From NCBI RefSeq assembly GCF_035818615.1, contig NZ_JAYKZY010000002.1, forward strand, positions 1,862,501 through 1,926,500: DNA of 64,000 bases, in the 5' to 3' direction. The notes beneath the pieces are model-generated. The model saw only the letters and a list, made by a program, of their open reading frames with translations. It was not told where the DNA came from and made no database searches. Position numbers and translations under genes: made by a program. This DNA comes from Sphingobium sp. CR2-8 (GTDB lineage: Bacteria; Pseudomonadota; Alphaproteobacteria; Sphingomonadales; Sphingomonadaceae). Positions 19,012 to 29,734 of this stretch are shown piece by piece. The stretch's first letter is position 1. Every line of letters begins with the position of its first letter.

Positions 19012-20166
19012 TCAACCGTCCGCAACGGGACTTTCCGCTTTCTCGTCATTTTCTTTGCGCGGGGCCACCGTCAACGTGCCCTGCTCGAACAGAAAACCAG
19101 CAATATCCGGGGTTCCCGCCGCCGCCACGACCGTCTGGATGATGATGAGCAGCGGCACGCCCAGCAGCGCGCCCGGCGTCCCCCACACCCACCCCCAAAA
19201 GGCGAGCGAAACGAGAATCAGCAACGGGTTCATCGTCAACCGCCGCCCCAGCAGCATCGGCGTGATGGCGTTCGCTTCCACCAGGTGAAAGCCCACCTGC
19301 AACGCGGCGGGGAGCAGCGCGACATAGACATCGTCGAACACCATCAGCCCGCCCAGCCCCAGCAGCGCCGCAGCCAGCATCGGGCCGAAATAGGGGATGA
19401 AATTGAGGAGTGCGACGATCCCGCCCCACATCAGGGGCGAGGGCATGCCGATCAGCCACAGCGCCAGCGCGACCGCCAGGCCCAAACACAGGTTGATGAC
19501 CGCGATGGTGATGACATAGGCCGATGTCGCGTCGACCACATTCTGGATCACCCGCGCCACCGCCATCGCCCCGTCGAAGCTGCCCCGACTGTTGATCGTG
19601 CGCCGCCGCAGCCGGGTCCATCCGGCCAGGAAGAAATAGATGATGAGCAGCGCGAACACCATCTGGATGATGGCGGCGGGGGCCGACGTCGCGGCGAATT
19701 GCAGCAGCGACCGGGGCGCATCGACCGCCGCTGTCTGTGCAGCGGCCACCGGGCCGGTCGCCAGCATCTGCACCGTTTCATCCACGAACCGCTGAAGGTT
19801 CGCGTAGAAGTCGATCACCGGCGCCAGGTTCGCCTGTATCTGCGGCAGGCGCTGGGGCAGGATGCGGAACCAGTCGGTCGCTGGCACGACGATCAGCACC
19901 AGCGCCGTGTTCGCCACCAGCAGAAAGCCGACCATCGCGAGCAGCGCCGCGAAGGCCGAAGGCAATCCGCGCCGCTCCATCCATTCGAGCAGCGGCACCA
20001 AAGCGATGGCGACCACCAGCGCGGCCGTGAGCGGCAGGAAGAATTCCGACCCGGCGCGCAGGGCGAAGGGCAGCGCGATGGCCAGGCCGATGCCAGATGT
20101 CAGCGCGATCGACGCGAGCAGCCGGTCGCGCCGCCGGTTTACCTCTTGCTGTTCCGTCGCTGTCAC
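19012..20166 (-). CDS. AI-2E family transporter
   Basis: A 384-residue polytopic membrane protein of the AI-2E (PerM/TqsA/YdiK) superfamily with about eight hydrophobic helices: two pairs near the N-terminus, a central soluble stretch (residues ~90-170) and a C-terminal block ending in the typical segment WGTPGALLGVPLL. It starts with GTG at 20166. Members export small signals or exchange ions; the substrate here is unknown. The 162 bases to the next, divergent gene must hold both promoters. Confidence 0.88.
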   Translation of the reverse strand: MTATEQQEVNRRRDRLLASIALTSGIGLAIALPFALRAGSEFFLPLTAALVVAIALVPLLEWMERRGLPSAFAALLAMVGFLLVANTALVLIVVPATDWFRILPQRLPQIQANLAPVIDFYANLQRFVDETVQMLATGPVAAAQTAAVDAPRSLLQFAATSAPAAIIQMVFALLIIYFFLAGWTRLRRRTINSRGSFDGAMAVARVIQNVVDATSAYVITIAVINLCLGLAVALALWLIGMPSPLMWGGIVALLNFIPYFGPMLAAALLGLGGLMVFDDVYVALLPAALQVGFHLVEANAITPMLLGRRLTMNPLLILVSLAFWGWVWGTPGALLGVPLLIIIQTVVAAAGTPDIAGFLFEQGTLTVAPRKENDEKAESPVADG

Positions 20167-20328
20167 GCCCGCTCGATTCCCTTTTCGTTCACCCCGATGT
20201 GCGCCGCCAGCCCCGCAGCGTCAATTTACAAAGGACGTCGAACCTTTGATGAGAAAGGAAAAGGCAGGCTTAACCAAATATTTGCGCGTCCTTGCTAGCG
20301 GGATTTCAGGGGACAAAGACGGGGTAAG

Positions 20329-20823
20329 ATGATGATGCGTAGGATCGTGCCTTGGCTGGCTTTGGCGGCGGGCATGACGGCGGCGATATCGCCCGCCCTG
20401 GCCCAGCCTGCCCTTTCTCAGCCCGTCATGCGGCTGGGCACGCAGATGTTTGTGGAGCGGGTGTCGACCGATATCAACGGTCGTCCACGACGGACATTGG
20501 CGAGCGCGGACCGCGTCGGCCCCGGGGATGCGCTGATCGTGATCGTCCATTGGCGCAACGAAGGCCCGCATCCTGTACGCGACTTCGCCGTCACGCGCCC
20601 GGTCCCGCGCGGCGTACGCCCGGACCTGAGTGACCCGACGATGCAGGTGTCGATCGACGGGGGCGCACACTGGGGCAGGATCGACCAGCTATGGCTGCCG
20701 ACGCCTCTGGGCGGCGTGCGCCGTGCCGTTCCGGAGGATGTGACCCATATCCGTTGGCAAGTGCAGGACATGGCCCAGCCCGGCCGCGCCGGACGCTTCA
20801 GCTATCGCGCGATCATAAGATAG
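20329..20823 (+). CDS. Secreted protein of unknown function
   Basis: A 164-residue protein with a clear signal peptide (hydrophobic residues 7-25, cleavage near ALAQ). The mature part looks like a single beta-rich domain, with the segment ALIVIVHWRNEGP resembling the DUF11/Ig-like repeats found in surface proteins. Three ATG codons in a row open the gene; I use the first. It ends 54 bases before the convergent bkdB stop. No close family recognised. Confidence 0.7.
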   Translation: MMMRRIVPWLALAAGMTAAISPALAQPALSQPVMRLGTQMFVERVSTDINGRPRRTLASADRVGPGDALIVIVHWRNEGPHPVRDFAVTRPVPRGVRPDLSDPTMQVSIDGGAHWGRIDQLWLPTPLGGVRRAVPEDVTHIRWQVQDMAQPGRAGRFSYRAIIR

Positions 20824-20877
20824 CAGCATAGGTTATTGATATCGGGTGACGATGATGCCATCCGATACAGGAGCCGC

Positions 20878-22194
20878 TCAGTCCACGAACAGGAAAGCCG
20901 GTGCCTCCAGCAGCTTGCGGACAGCCTGCACGAAGCTGGCCGCGTCCCATCCATCCACCACGCGATGATCGCAGCTGATCGACAGGTTCATCAGCTTTGC
21001 AGCGACGATGTCCTTGCCCCGAAAGACCGGCCGTTCGATCACGCGGTTGGGGCCGATGATCGCCACTTCCGGGCGATTGATGACCGGTGTGGTCGCGATC
21101 CCGCCGAGCGGCCCGAGCGATGTCAGCGTCAGCGTGGAACCGGACAGTTCGTCCGACTTCGCCTTGCCGGTGCGCGCGGCGTCGGCCAGGCGGCGGATTT
21201 CGCTCGCCAACTGCCAGACGTTGCGATCCTGCGCATCGCGGATCACCGGCACCATCAACCCCGCATCGGTCTGGGTCGCCAGTCCCAGATGCACCGATCC
21301 ATGGCGCGTCACCACGCCCGCTTCGTCATCATAACGCGCATTGAGCATCGGAAAGTCCGGCAACGCCTTGCACAGGGCCACGATCAGCAGCGGCAGCATG
21401 GTCAGCTTGGGCCGGTCCCCGCGATGATCGTTCAATTGCTCGCGCAACGCCTCCAGCGCCGTGACGTCGATTTCCTCAACATAGGTGAAGTGCGGGATAT
21501 GACGCTTGGAGGCGGCCATATTCTCCGCGATCCGGCGGCGCATGCCGATGACCTTGATCGCCTCGTCGGCGCGCTTGGGCGCGCGACCAGCGGGGCGATA
21601 GCCCTGACCCTGACCGTAGAGCAGATAGGCGTCGAGGTCGGAATGGCGGACATGGTCGCCGCTGGGCTTAACCTGGCTGAGATCGACGCCCAGTTCCTTC
21701 GCGCGTGCGCGGACGGCGGGGGATGCGAGGATGGGATCAATATGGAGAGATGCAAGTTTAGCCTCTCCCCCGTTCGGGCTGAGCGTGTCGAAGCCCCCCT
21801 CTTCTGTCGAGGAGTCGGATCGCGAGGATAAGGAAAGCCCTTCGACAGGCTCAGGGCGAACGGGTTGGGAGACTGGATCGTAAACCACCGCCTCCCCCGG
21901 CGTTTCCGCTTCGATCACCGCGTCCGACGGCGGCGGCGCGGCGACAGCCCCACCCTCCATCTCGATCTCCACCAGCATCGCACCGATTGAGATCTGATCG
22001 CCCGGCTCGCCCGCCAGGCGGACCACGGTGCCCGCCACGGGACTTTCCATTTCGACCGTCGCCTTGTCGGTCATCATGTCCGCGATCGGCTGGTCTTCCT
22101 CGACCCGGTCGCCGACCTGGACGTGCCAGCCGACGATCTCAGCCTGTGCGATGCCTTCGCCGATGTCCGGCAGCTTGAATGTGAACAGCGCCAT
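20878..22194 (-). CDS. bkdB: Branched-chain 2-oxoacid dehydrogenase E2 (dihydrolipoamide acyltransferase)
   Basis: A 438-residue E2 core of the branched-chain 2-oxoacid dehydrogenase. Domains in order: one lipoyl domain (lipoylated K44 in TDKATVEME), a linker, the peripheral subunit-binding domain (about 152-190) and the acyltransferase domain with SCDHRVVDG (H410, D414). The linker at about residues 111-143 is translated from a palindromic repeat (21769-21863), so a mobile-type repeat has become part of the protein without breaking the frame. It is the third gene after bkdA1 and bkdA2; no E3 gene is in the window. Confidence 0.93.
   Translation of the reverse strand: MALFTFKLPDIGEGIAQAEIVGWHVQVGDRVEEDQPIADMMTDKATVEMESPVAGTVVRLAGEPGDQISIGAMLVEIEMEGGAVAAPPPSDAVIEAETPGEAVVYDPVSQPVRPEPVEGLSLSSRSDSSTEEGGFDTLSPNGGEAKLASLHIDPILASPAVRARAKELGVDLSQVKPSGDHVRHSDLDAYLLYGQGQGYRPAGRAPKRADEAIKVIGMRRRIAENMAASKRHIPHFTYVEEIDVTALEALREQLNDHRGDRPKLTMLPLLIVALCKALPDFPMLNARYDDEAGVVTRHGSVHLGLATQTDAGLMVPVIRDAQDRNVWQLASEIRRLADAARTGKAKSDELSGSTLTLTSLGPLGGIATTPVINRPEVAIIGPNRVIERPVFRGKDIVAAKLMNLSISCDHRVVDGWDAASFVQAVRKLLEAPAFLFVD
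21769..21863 (+). repeat. Palindromic repeat pair inside bkdB (family 1, copy 3)
   Basis: Left arm from about 21769 to 21797 (CCGTTCGGGCTGAGCGTGTC...) and right arm 21837-21863 in inverse orientation with three mismatches. The unit lies wholly inside the bkdB reading frame, in the stretch encoding the linker after the lipoyl domain, and is read through on the minus strand as PVRPEPVEG...GGFDTLSPNG. Confidence 0.9.
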
Positions 22195-22200
22195 GACTGG

Positions 22201-23223
22201 TCAGTCCTTCATGATCTTGTTGATGGCTTCGCGGATACGCACCGGTCCCGGAAAATACGCCCACTCCAGGCTGTGCGGATAGGGCGTGTCGAACCCTGTG
22301 ACGCGCTCGATCGGCGCTTCGAGATGGTAGAAGCAACGCTCCTGCACCTGCGCCATCAATTCCGCGCCGAAACCGCTGGTGCGGGTCGCTTCGTGCACGA
22401 TCAGGCAGCGGCCGGTCTTCTTGACCAACTCTTCGATCGTGTCGATGTCGAGCGGGACCAGGCTGCGCAGGTCGACGATCTCCGCGTCTATGCCCAGCGT
22501 CCTGACCGTATCCTCGACCACATGGACCATCGTGCCATAGCAGAGGATGGTCAGCGCTTCGCCCGCACGCGCGATCCGCGCCTTTCCCAATGCTATCCGA
22601 TAATAGCCGGTCGGCACCTGCGCATCCGCGTGACCCGCCCAGCTTTTCGCCGGCGTATCATAATGGCCGTCAAACGGGCCGTTATAGATACGCTTGGGTT
22701 CGAAGAAGAGCGTCGGATCATTATCCTCTATCGCGGCGATCAGTAGCCCCTTGGCATCATAGGGGGTGGACGGGATCACGGTCTTGATCCCCGAACAATG
22801 GGTGAAGATGCCTTCGGGCGACTGGCTGTGCGTCTGCCCGCCGAAGATGCCGCCGCCAAAGGGCGAGCGCACTGTCATCGGCGCGATGAACTCGCCTGCC
22901 GATCGATAGCGCAACCGCGCCGCCTCCGACACGAGTTGGTCGAGCGCGGGATAGATATAGTCGGCGAACTGGATTTCCGGCACTGGCCGAAGACCATAGG
23001 CGCCCATGCCCACCGCCACGCCGATGATCCCGCATTCGGTGATCGGCGTGTCGAACACCCGGTTCTTGCCATATTTCTGTTGCAGCCCGGCGGTGGCGCG
23101 AAACACCCCACCGAAAAAGCCGACATCCTCGCCCATCACGACCACGGTCAGGTCGCGCTCCATCATCACGTCCATGGCGCTGTTGATCGCCTGGATCATG
23201 TTCATATGTGTCGTTTCAGTCAT
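22201..23223 (-). CDS. bkdA2: Branched-chain 2-oxoacid dehydrogenase E1 beta subunit
   Basis: A 340-residue transketolase-like E1 beta subunit. Typical segments are VVMGEDVGFFGGVFRAT, PITECGIIGVAVGMGAYG and the C-terminal VDLRSLVPLDIDTI. With E1 alpha it binds thiamine diphosphate and decarboxylates the 2-oxoacids of Val, Leu and Ile. I use the ATG at 23223; the upstream in-frame extension is repeat sequence. It is 6 bases from bkdB. Confidence 0.95.
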   Translation of the reverse strand: MTETTHMNMIQAINSAMDVMMERDLTVVVMGEDVGFFGGVFRATAGLQQKYGKNRVFDTPITECGIIGVAVGMGAYGLRPVPEIQFADYIYPALDQLVSEAARLRYRSAGEFIAPMTVRSPFGGGIFGGQTHSQSPEGIFTHCSGIKTVIPSTPYDAKGLLIAAIEDNDPTLFFEPKRIYNGPFDGHYDTPAKSWAGHADAQVPTGYYRIALGKARIARAGEALTILCYGTMVHVVEDTVRTLGIDAEIVDLRSLVPLDIDTIEELVKKTGRCLIVHEATRTSGFGAELMAQVQERCFYHLEAPIERVTGFDTPYPHSLEWAYFPGPVRIREAINKIMKD

Positions 23224-23418
23224 GGCACATCCTTCCCTCGCCCCAGCAGGGAGAGGGTTGCGCAGACTTGGCAGCGTGCTGCCTAGTCGAAGCTGGGAGA
23301 GGGGGAACAGCGATTGAGGAACGAGCGGACGCAGCCCCCTCTCCAACCTTCGCCAGACGGCAAGCCGTCAGGCTGCGGTATCCTCTCCCCGCCGGGGAGA
23401 GGCGGTGATTGAACCCCA
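23224..23418. repeat. Repeat-filled gap between bkdA1 and bkdA2
   Basis: 195 bases without a gene separate the two E1 subunits. They hold three compact palindromes: GGCAGC-GT-GCTGCC (23270-23283), GACGGC-AA-GCCGTC (23356-23369) and CCTCTCCCC-GCC-GGGGAGAGG (23382-23402), plus further CTCTCCC-like stretches. This is an unusual interruption inside an enzyme operon and may stabilise or separate the transcripts. Confidence 0.75.
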
Positions 23419-24761
<1,343 letters not shown>

Positions 24762-24844
24762 AAATTACAAAGCCTCGAAGGGCAAGCCTTACTGACCCAT
24801 TCCCATTTCGATTTTCCGTTTCAACTGTCCAACTCGCTGTCTCT

Positions 24845-25779
24845 TTATACGGCGACGGGCGCGGAAATATGGGTTTGGGGGGCGTAATCCAGCACTTCGA
24901 AATCTTCGATCCTGTAGTCAAAAATGCTCGAAGGCCGCCGATTGATCCGCAACCTGGGGGCGCCCGAGGGGATCCGGCGCATCTGCTCTTCCACCAGATC
25001 GGCATGGTTCAGATAGAGATGGACGTCCCCCCCTGCCAGACCACTTCGCCCGGCTCCAGATCGCACTGCTGCGCCAGCATGCGGGTGATCATCGACAGGC
25101 CGAAAATGTTGAAGGCAAAGCCCAGCCCCAGGTCGCAGCTGCGCTGGAACAGCAGGCCATTGAGCTTTCCGTTCGAAACCTGGAACTGATAGGTCATGTG
25201 GCAGGGTGGCAGCGCCATCTGCGCCACTTCCGCGACATTCCATCCGGTGAACAGAAGGCGGCGCGATCCGGGCGTCGTGCGAATCGCGTCGACCAGCGCC
25301 GTGATCTGGTCGTACCCCTTCTCCGCCTTGCGATAGAGGCCGTCACCGGCCGCTTCGTAGCGGGGCCAGTTCACCCATTGCGCGCCATAGACCGGACCCA
25401 GATCGCCCCACTTGCGGGCGAAATCATCGTCGCCCACAATGCGCATCTCGAACGTGTCGCGATCCAGATCCTCGCCCGTCGCCCTGCGATAGGCGTCCAG
25501 CGGCCAGTCGGTCCAGATATGGACGCCCTGCCGCACCAGTTCTCGGATATTGGTATCACCCGTCAGAAACCACAGCATCTCCCGCGCGGCGACCTTCCAA
25601 TAGACGCGCTTGGTGGTGAGCAGCGGCACCGCGTCGTCGGCCAGCGAGAATCGCATCGTCGCGCCCAGGATCGATCGGGTGCCCACACCGGTACGATCGA
25701 CCCGTTCGTCGCCATGGCGCCAGATGTGCCGCATCAGGTCCAGATATTGCTGCTCATAATGAGGGGAAGAAGACGGCAT
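24845..25779 (-). pseudogene. thyA: Thymidylate synthase, interrupted by a one-base frameshift
   Basis: Thymidylate synthase makes dTMP from dUMP and methylene-THF. From the ATG at 25779 the frame encodes the expected protein through the catalytic region (ALPPCHMTYQFQV) and GEVVWQGG, then shifts at a run of seven C on the plus strand (25027-25033; seven G in the gene). The rest of the protein, DVHLYLNHADLVEEQM to the family-typical end, continues in another frame down to 24845. One more G would restore a 311-residue enzyme. Either the gene is truly disrupted or the run is miscounted in the assembly. No thyX is visible in this window. Confidence 0.9.
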
Positions 25780-25948
25780 GTCGGTCAAGGCAGGTTCCTG
25801 CGATCGTGAGTTTGTATGGCGACGGCTGTAGCCGAGCGCCGCACCTGCGCCAATGTTACCGTCATTATGGGGGCAACAGGTTCGGTTGACGCCGCAATGG
25901 ACCCGATTGCGCTGGCGCGGGCCGATGGCGCAACGCCAAGATCGCGCG

Positions 25949-26248
25949 ATGACCGATCGCGACATGCTCCTGCTTGCCCTGTTGGATGAGGATTGGCGGC
26001 CTTACAACATCGTCCCCTTGCGGCAGGATTGGCGCGGGGCGTTCGGCCGGTTGCTGGATGCGGATGGCCGTTGGCTGGCGCTGATCCAGCAGAGACCGGT
26101 CCATGCCTGCCCCAAACCCCGCCCGGACGACATCATGCTGACCCGCACACTGGCGCGGCGGCTCAGGCCGCTGGACATGAAACTGGCCGACCATATCATC
26201 CATGCCGGTGAAACCCGCTTCAGCTTCCGCTCGGCAGGCCTTTTATAG
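25949..26248 (+). CDS. RadC-like JAB-domain protein lacking metal ligands
   Basis: A 99-residue protein divergent from thyA. Its second half follows the RadC/JAB pattern: an acid-containing PKPRPDDIMLTRTLA in place of the family's HPSG...PSxxDIxxT, then ADHIIHAGETRFSFRSAGLL resembling the C-terminal DHxIIG...SxxxxGLL. The family's HxHP metal-binding motif is replaced by QxRP, so it is unlikely to be an active metalloprotease. The start at 25949 is chosen by size; 25925 is possible. The family call is my reading of the pattern, moderate certainty. Confidence 0.6.
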   Translation: MTDRDMLLLALLDEDWRPYNIVPLRQDWRGAFGRLLDADGRWLALIQQRPVHACPKPRPDDIMLTRTLARRLRPLDMKLADHIIHAGETRFSFRSAGLL

Positions 26249-26366
26249 ACGCCGATAGGGCGACTGCAAAAAAAGCGTCACTGCCCGCTTGCCAGCCTAC
26301 AAACCCCTCTCTATAGGCGCACTCCTGCCTTACGGAGCCGCCCTGAAAAGCGGTTTCGGCATCGGT

Positions 26367-26443
26367 CGGGGAATAGCTCAGCCTGGTAGAGCACTGTCTT
26401 CGGGAGGCAGGGGCCGGAGGTTCGAATCCTCTTTCCCCGACCA
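26367..26443 (+). tRNA. tRNA-Pro (CGG)
   Basis: A 77-base cloverleaf: acceptor CGGGGAA/TTCCCCG, D-stem GCTC/GAGC, anticodon stem CTGTC/GGCAG with loop TTCGGGA giving anticodon CGG, T-arm GGAGG-TTCGAAT-CCTCT, and encoded CCA. The 275 bases that follow, up to the next gene, contain no convincing feature beyond short imperfect palindromes. Confidence 0.97.
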
Positions 26444-26718
26444 CATTTTGCATAGCGTATATGACGATTGATCAGCGGGATGGCCTAGCCATTTCCGCCG
26501 ATTTCTCGTGTCAGTGCAGTCTCCTTCGACCAGTGATTTTCGACAGATGACATGTGTCGAAAGGGCCGCTCGGCTTCTTGCGCATCTGTAAAAGATGTTT
26601 GACCGCGCCCGTCCACGCGGCAATGATCCCGCCTTATCAAACCGGTACGATCATAGGATCGTGATCCAAACATAATCCGACCCGCGCCACGCGGGCATCG
26701 TCAGGCGGGAGACAAGCT

Positions 26719-28353
26719 TTGCACAGACGCGATTTTCTGGCTTTTGGGGCCATGGGCGTAGGGGAACTCGTCCTTCCCTCCATGTTCGGCAAGGTGATTG
26801 CCGCCGAGGAATTGCACAGCGCCATCGACGTGGCGGTCAAGAAAGCGCTGGCTGACGCGGCGATGAACGCGGCCAAAAGCGCGGGCGCATCCTATTGCGA
26901 CGTGCGCGTGGGCCGCTACCTGCGCCAGTTCGTCATCACCCGCGAACGCAATGTCGAAAATGTGGTAAACACCGAATCGACCGGCGTCGGCATCCGCGTG
27001 ATCGCGAACGGCGCCTGGGGCTTTGCCGCCACCAATGAAATGACGAAGGAGGCAGTGGCCAAGGCGGCGGCGCAGGCCGTCGCCATCGCCAAGGCCAATG
27101 CGCCGGGCCAGAGCGCGCCGGTCCAGCTTGCCCCGGTCAAGGGCGTGGGCGAGGTCAGCTGGCGCACGCCGATCGTCAAGAACAGCATGACCGTGCCTAT
27201 CAAGGACAAGGTCGATCTGTTGATGGGCGTCAACGCTGCGGCATTGGATGCCGGGGCCAGCTTCATCCGCTCCATCCTGTTCCTGGTGAACGAGCAGAAA
27301 TATTTCGCCAGCACCGACGGCAGCTATATCGACCAGGACGTGCATCGCATCTGGGCGCCGATGGAAGTCACCGCCGTCGACAAGGCGAGCGGTAAGTTCC
27401 GCGTGCGCGAAGGCCTGTCCGCGCCGATGGGGCTGGGCTATGAATATCTGGACGGGGCAGCCAGCGGCAAGACCGTGCTGCCCAATGGCGTCGTCGTCTA
27501 CGGCCAGTCCTACGATATGAAGGAAGACGCCGTGGCTGCCGCCAAGCAGGCGATGGCAAAGATCAAGGCGCCGTCGGTCAAGCCGGGCAAATATGATCTG
27601 GTGCTCGACCCGTCGCACACCTGGCTGACGATCCACGAATTGGTCGGCCATCCGCTCGAACTGGACCGCGTGCTGGGTTACGAGGCCAATTATGCCGGGA
27701 CCAGCTTCGCCACGATGGACAAGCTGCAAAGCCATTTCCAATATGGCAGCGACAAGGTGAACATCGTCGCCGACAAGACGCAGCCGGGCAGCCTGGGCGC
27801 GGTGTCCTACGACGACGAAGGCGTGAAGACCAAGAAGTGGGACCTGATCCGCGACGGCAAGCTGGTCGGCTATCAGGCGATCCGCGATCAGGCGCATATC
27901 GAGGGCAAGACCGCGTCGGACGGCTGCGCCTATGCCGACAGCTGGTCCAACGTGCAGTTCCAGCGCATGGCCAACGTCAGCCTGGAGCCGGGCAAGGCCA
28001 AGCAGAGCGTGGCGGACATGATCGCGGGCGTCGAGGACGGCATCTACATCATCGGCGACGGCAGCTTCTCGATCGACCAGCAGCGCTATAATGCCCAGTT
28101 CGGCGGGCAGCTCTTCTACGAGATCAAGAACGGTAAGATCACCCAGCAAGTCGAAGACGTCGCCTACCAGATCCGCACGCCGGAATTCTGGAACGCCTGC
28201 GCTGGCGTGTGCGACGCCAGCGACTATCGCCTGGGCGGCTCCTTCTTCGACGGCAAGGGGCAGCCTGCGCAGGTATCCGCCGTGTCGCATGGGTCATCCA
28301 CCGCGCGCTTCAACGGCATCAACGTCATCAACACCGCCCGTTCGCTCGGTTGA
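26719..28353 (+). CDS. TldD-like metallopeptidase with a twin-arginine-like N-terminus
   Basis: A 544-residue TldD/PmbA family protein. The metal-binding HExxxH motif is present as HELVGH (about residue 312), followed by the conserved YEANYAGTSF region and a later cysteine (DGCAYADSW). TldD works with TldE as a heterodimer that degrades unfolded or modified peptides. The N-terminus reads HRRDFLAFGAMG, a twin-arginine pattern followed by a weakly hydrophobic stretch, so periplasmic export is possible. I read a TTG start at 26719 with GGGAGA upstream. First gene of an eight-gene plus-strand locus. Confidence 0.88.
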   Translation: MHRRDFLAFGAMGVGELVLPSMFGKVIAAEELHSAIDVAVKKALADAAMNAAKSAGASYCDVRVGRYLRQFVITRERNVENVVNTESTGVGIRVIANGAWGFAATNEMTKEAVAKAAAQAVAIAKANAPGQSAPVQLAPVKGVGEVSWRTPIVKNSMTVPIKDKVDLLMGVNAAALDAGASFIRSILFLVNEQKYFASTDGSYIDQDVHRIWAPMEVTAVDKASGKFRVREGLSAPMGLGYEYLDGAASGKTVLPNGVVVYGQSYDMKEDAVAAAKQAMAKIKAPSVKPGKYDLVLDPSHTWLTIHELVGHPLELDRVLGYEANYAGTSFATMDKLQSHFQYGSDKVNIVADKTQPGSLGAVSYDDEGVKTKKWDLIRDGKLVGYQAIRDQAHIEGKTASDGCAYADSWSNVQFQRMANVSLEPGKAKQSVADMIAGVEDGIYIIGDGSFSIDQQRYNAQFGGQLFYEIKNGKITQQVEDVAYQIRTPEFWNACAGVCDASDYRLGGSFFDGKGQPAQVSAVSHGSSTARFNGINVINTARSLG

Positions 28354-28374
28354 TCGGTTAGGGGAGAAAGAATA

Positions 28375-29709
28375 ATGAGCATCCTTTCCGAAGCACAGGC
28401 CAAGGCGATCCTGACCAAAGTCGTGGGCTTTTCCAAGGCGGACGAATGCACCGCGCAACTGACCGGGGCGATCCGGGGCAACGTGCGCTTCGCGCGCAAC
28501 GACGTGTCGACCGCCGGCATCACCGACAATATCGAATTGTCGGTCCAGGTCGCGTTCGGCAAGCGCGTGGGCACCGCGACGATCAACCAGTTCGACGACG
28601 CCGCATTGGAACGCGTCGTGCGCCGGGCCGAGGAACTGGCCAAGCTGGCGCCGGAAAATCCCGAGTTCATGCCGGCGGTGACGAAGCAGGCCTATAAGCC
28701 CACCGACACGTTCAGCGCATCGACGGCCGGGATCGACGCCGCCTATCGCGCGAAAGTCGCGACCAATTCGATCGGTCCGTGCCGCACCGAAAAGCTGATC
28801 GCGGCAGGCTATCTGGAGGATCAGGCAGGCTTCGTCGCGTTCCTAAACAGCAAGGGCAATTACGGCTACCAGACCTCCACCAGTTCCGACTACACCTGCA
28901 CCGTCCGGACCGAGGATGGGCGCGGATCGGGCTGGGTCGGCCATAATGTGCAGGATGTCGCAACGTTCAAGGCGGGCGAGGACATCCGCGTCGCCATGCG
29001 CAAGGCGAGCGCATCAGCCGACGCCAAGGCGCTAGAACCAGGCAAATATACCGTGATTCTGGAACCCGCCGCTGCCGCCGGGCTGGTCGCGTTCATGATG
29101 TTCTTCTTCGACGCGCGATCAGCCGACGAAGGGCGCAGCTTCCTGTCCAAGAAGGGCGGCGGCAACAAGCTGGGCGAACAGGTTTACGGGCCGCAGGTGA
29201 CGATGTTCACCGACCCGGCCTATCCCGGCGCGGCGGTGCTGCCCTGGGACGAGGAAGGCCTGCCCCGTGCCAGGCTGCCCATCATCCAGGGCGGCAAGCT
29301 GGCGAACATGAACTATAGCCGCTTTTGGGCGCAAAAGCAGGGCAAGCCGCAGCAGGCGCAGTTCGGTAACATCATCATGGAAGGCGGCACCAAGTCGACC
29401 GCCGACCTGATCCGCACCACCGAACGCGGCATATTGGTGTCGCGCACCTGGTATATCCGCATGGTGGACCCGCAGACGGTGCTGCTGACCGGCCTGACCC
29501 GCGACGGCACCTTCTATATTGAGAACGGCCAGATCAAATATCCGGTGAAGAATTTCCGCTTCAACGAAAGCCCGGTCATCATGCTCAACAATGTCGAGGA
29601 ATTCGGCAAGCCGGTACGGGTGAAGAGCGACGAATTGGACATGGTCATGGTGATCCCGCCGATGAAGCTGCGCGATTTCACCTTCACCTCTTTGTCGGAC
29701 GCGGTGTGA
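28375..29709 (+). CDS. TldE/PmbA-like partner without the metal motif
   Basis: A 444-residue member of the TldD/PmbA family, 21 bases after the TldD-like gene. It lacks HExxxH and so matches the non-catalytic TldE role; LEPAAAAGLVAFMMFFFDARSA marks the corresponding position. It has no signal peptide. If the TldD partner is exported by Tat, this subunit could travel with it as a folded complex; that is inference. A palindromic repeat pair follows 25 bases after the stop. Confidence 0.87.
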   Translation: MSILSEAQAKAILTKVVGFSKADECTAQLTGAIRGNVRFARNDVSTAGITDNIELSVQVAFGKRVGTATINQFDDAALERVVRRAEELAKLAPENPEFMPAVTKQAYKPTDTFSASTAGIDAAYRAKVATNSIGPCRTEKLIAAGYLEDQAGFVAFLNSKGNYGYQTSTSSDYTCTVRTEDGRGSGWVGHNVQDVATFKAGEDIRVAMRKASASADAKALEPGKYTVILEPAAAAGLVAFMMFFFDARSADEGRSFLSKKGGGNKLGEQVYGPQVTMFTDPAYPGAAVLPWDEEGLPRARLPIIQGGKLANMNYSRFWAQKQGKPQQAQFGNIIMEGGTKSTADLIRTTERGILVSRTWYIRMVDPQTVLLTGLTRDGTFYIENGQIKYPVKNFRFNESPVIMLNNVEEFGKPVRVKSDELDMVMVIPPMKLRDFTFTSLSDAV

Positions 29710-29734
29710 GCCAAGGGATGGCGCCAGTAAACTG

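Noticed and set aside
18829..20298. A 489-codon plus-strand frame running from tRNA-Asp through the AI-2E gene
   Set aside because: It begins inside a tRNA array and is the complement of a membrane protein; Gln/Arg/His-rich shadow composition.
26701..28290. A 529-codon minus-strand frame
   Set aside because: Antisense of the TldD-like gene, which carries HExxxH.
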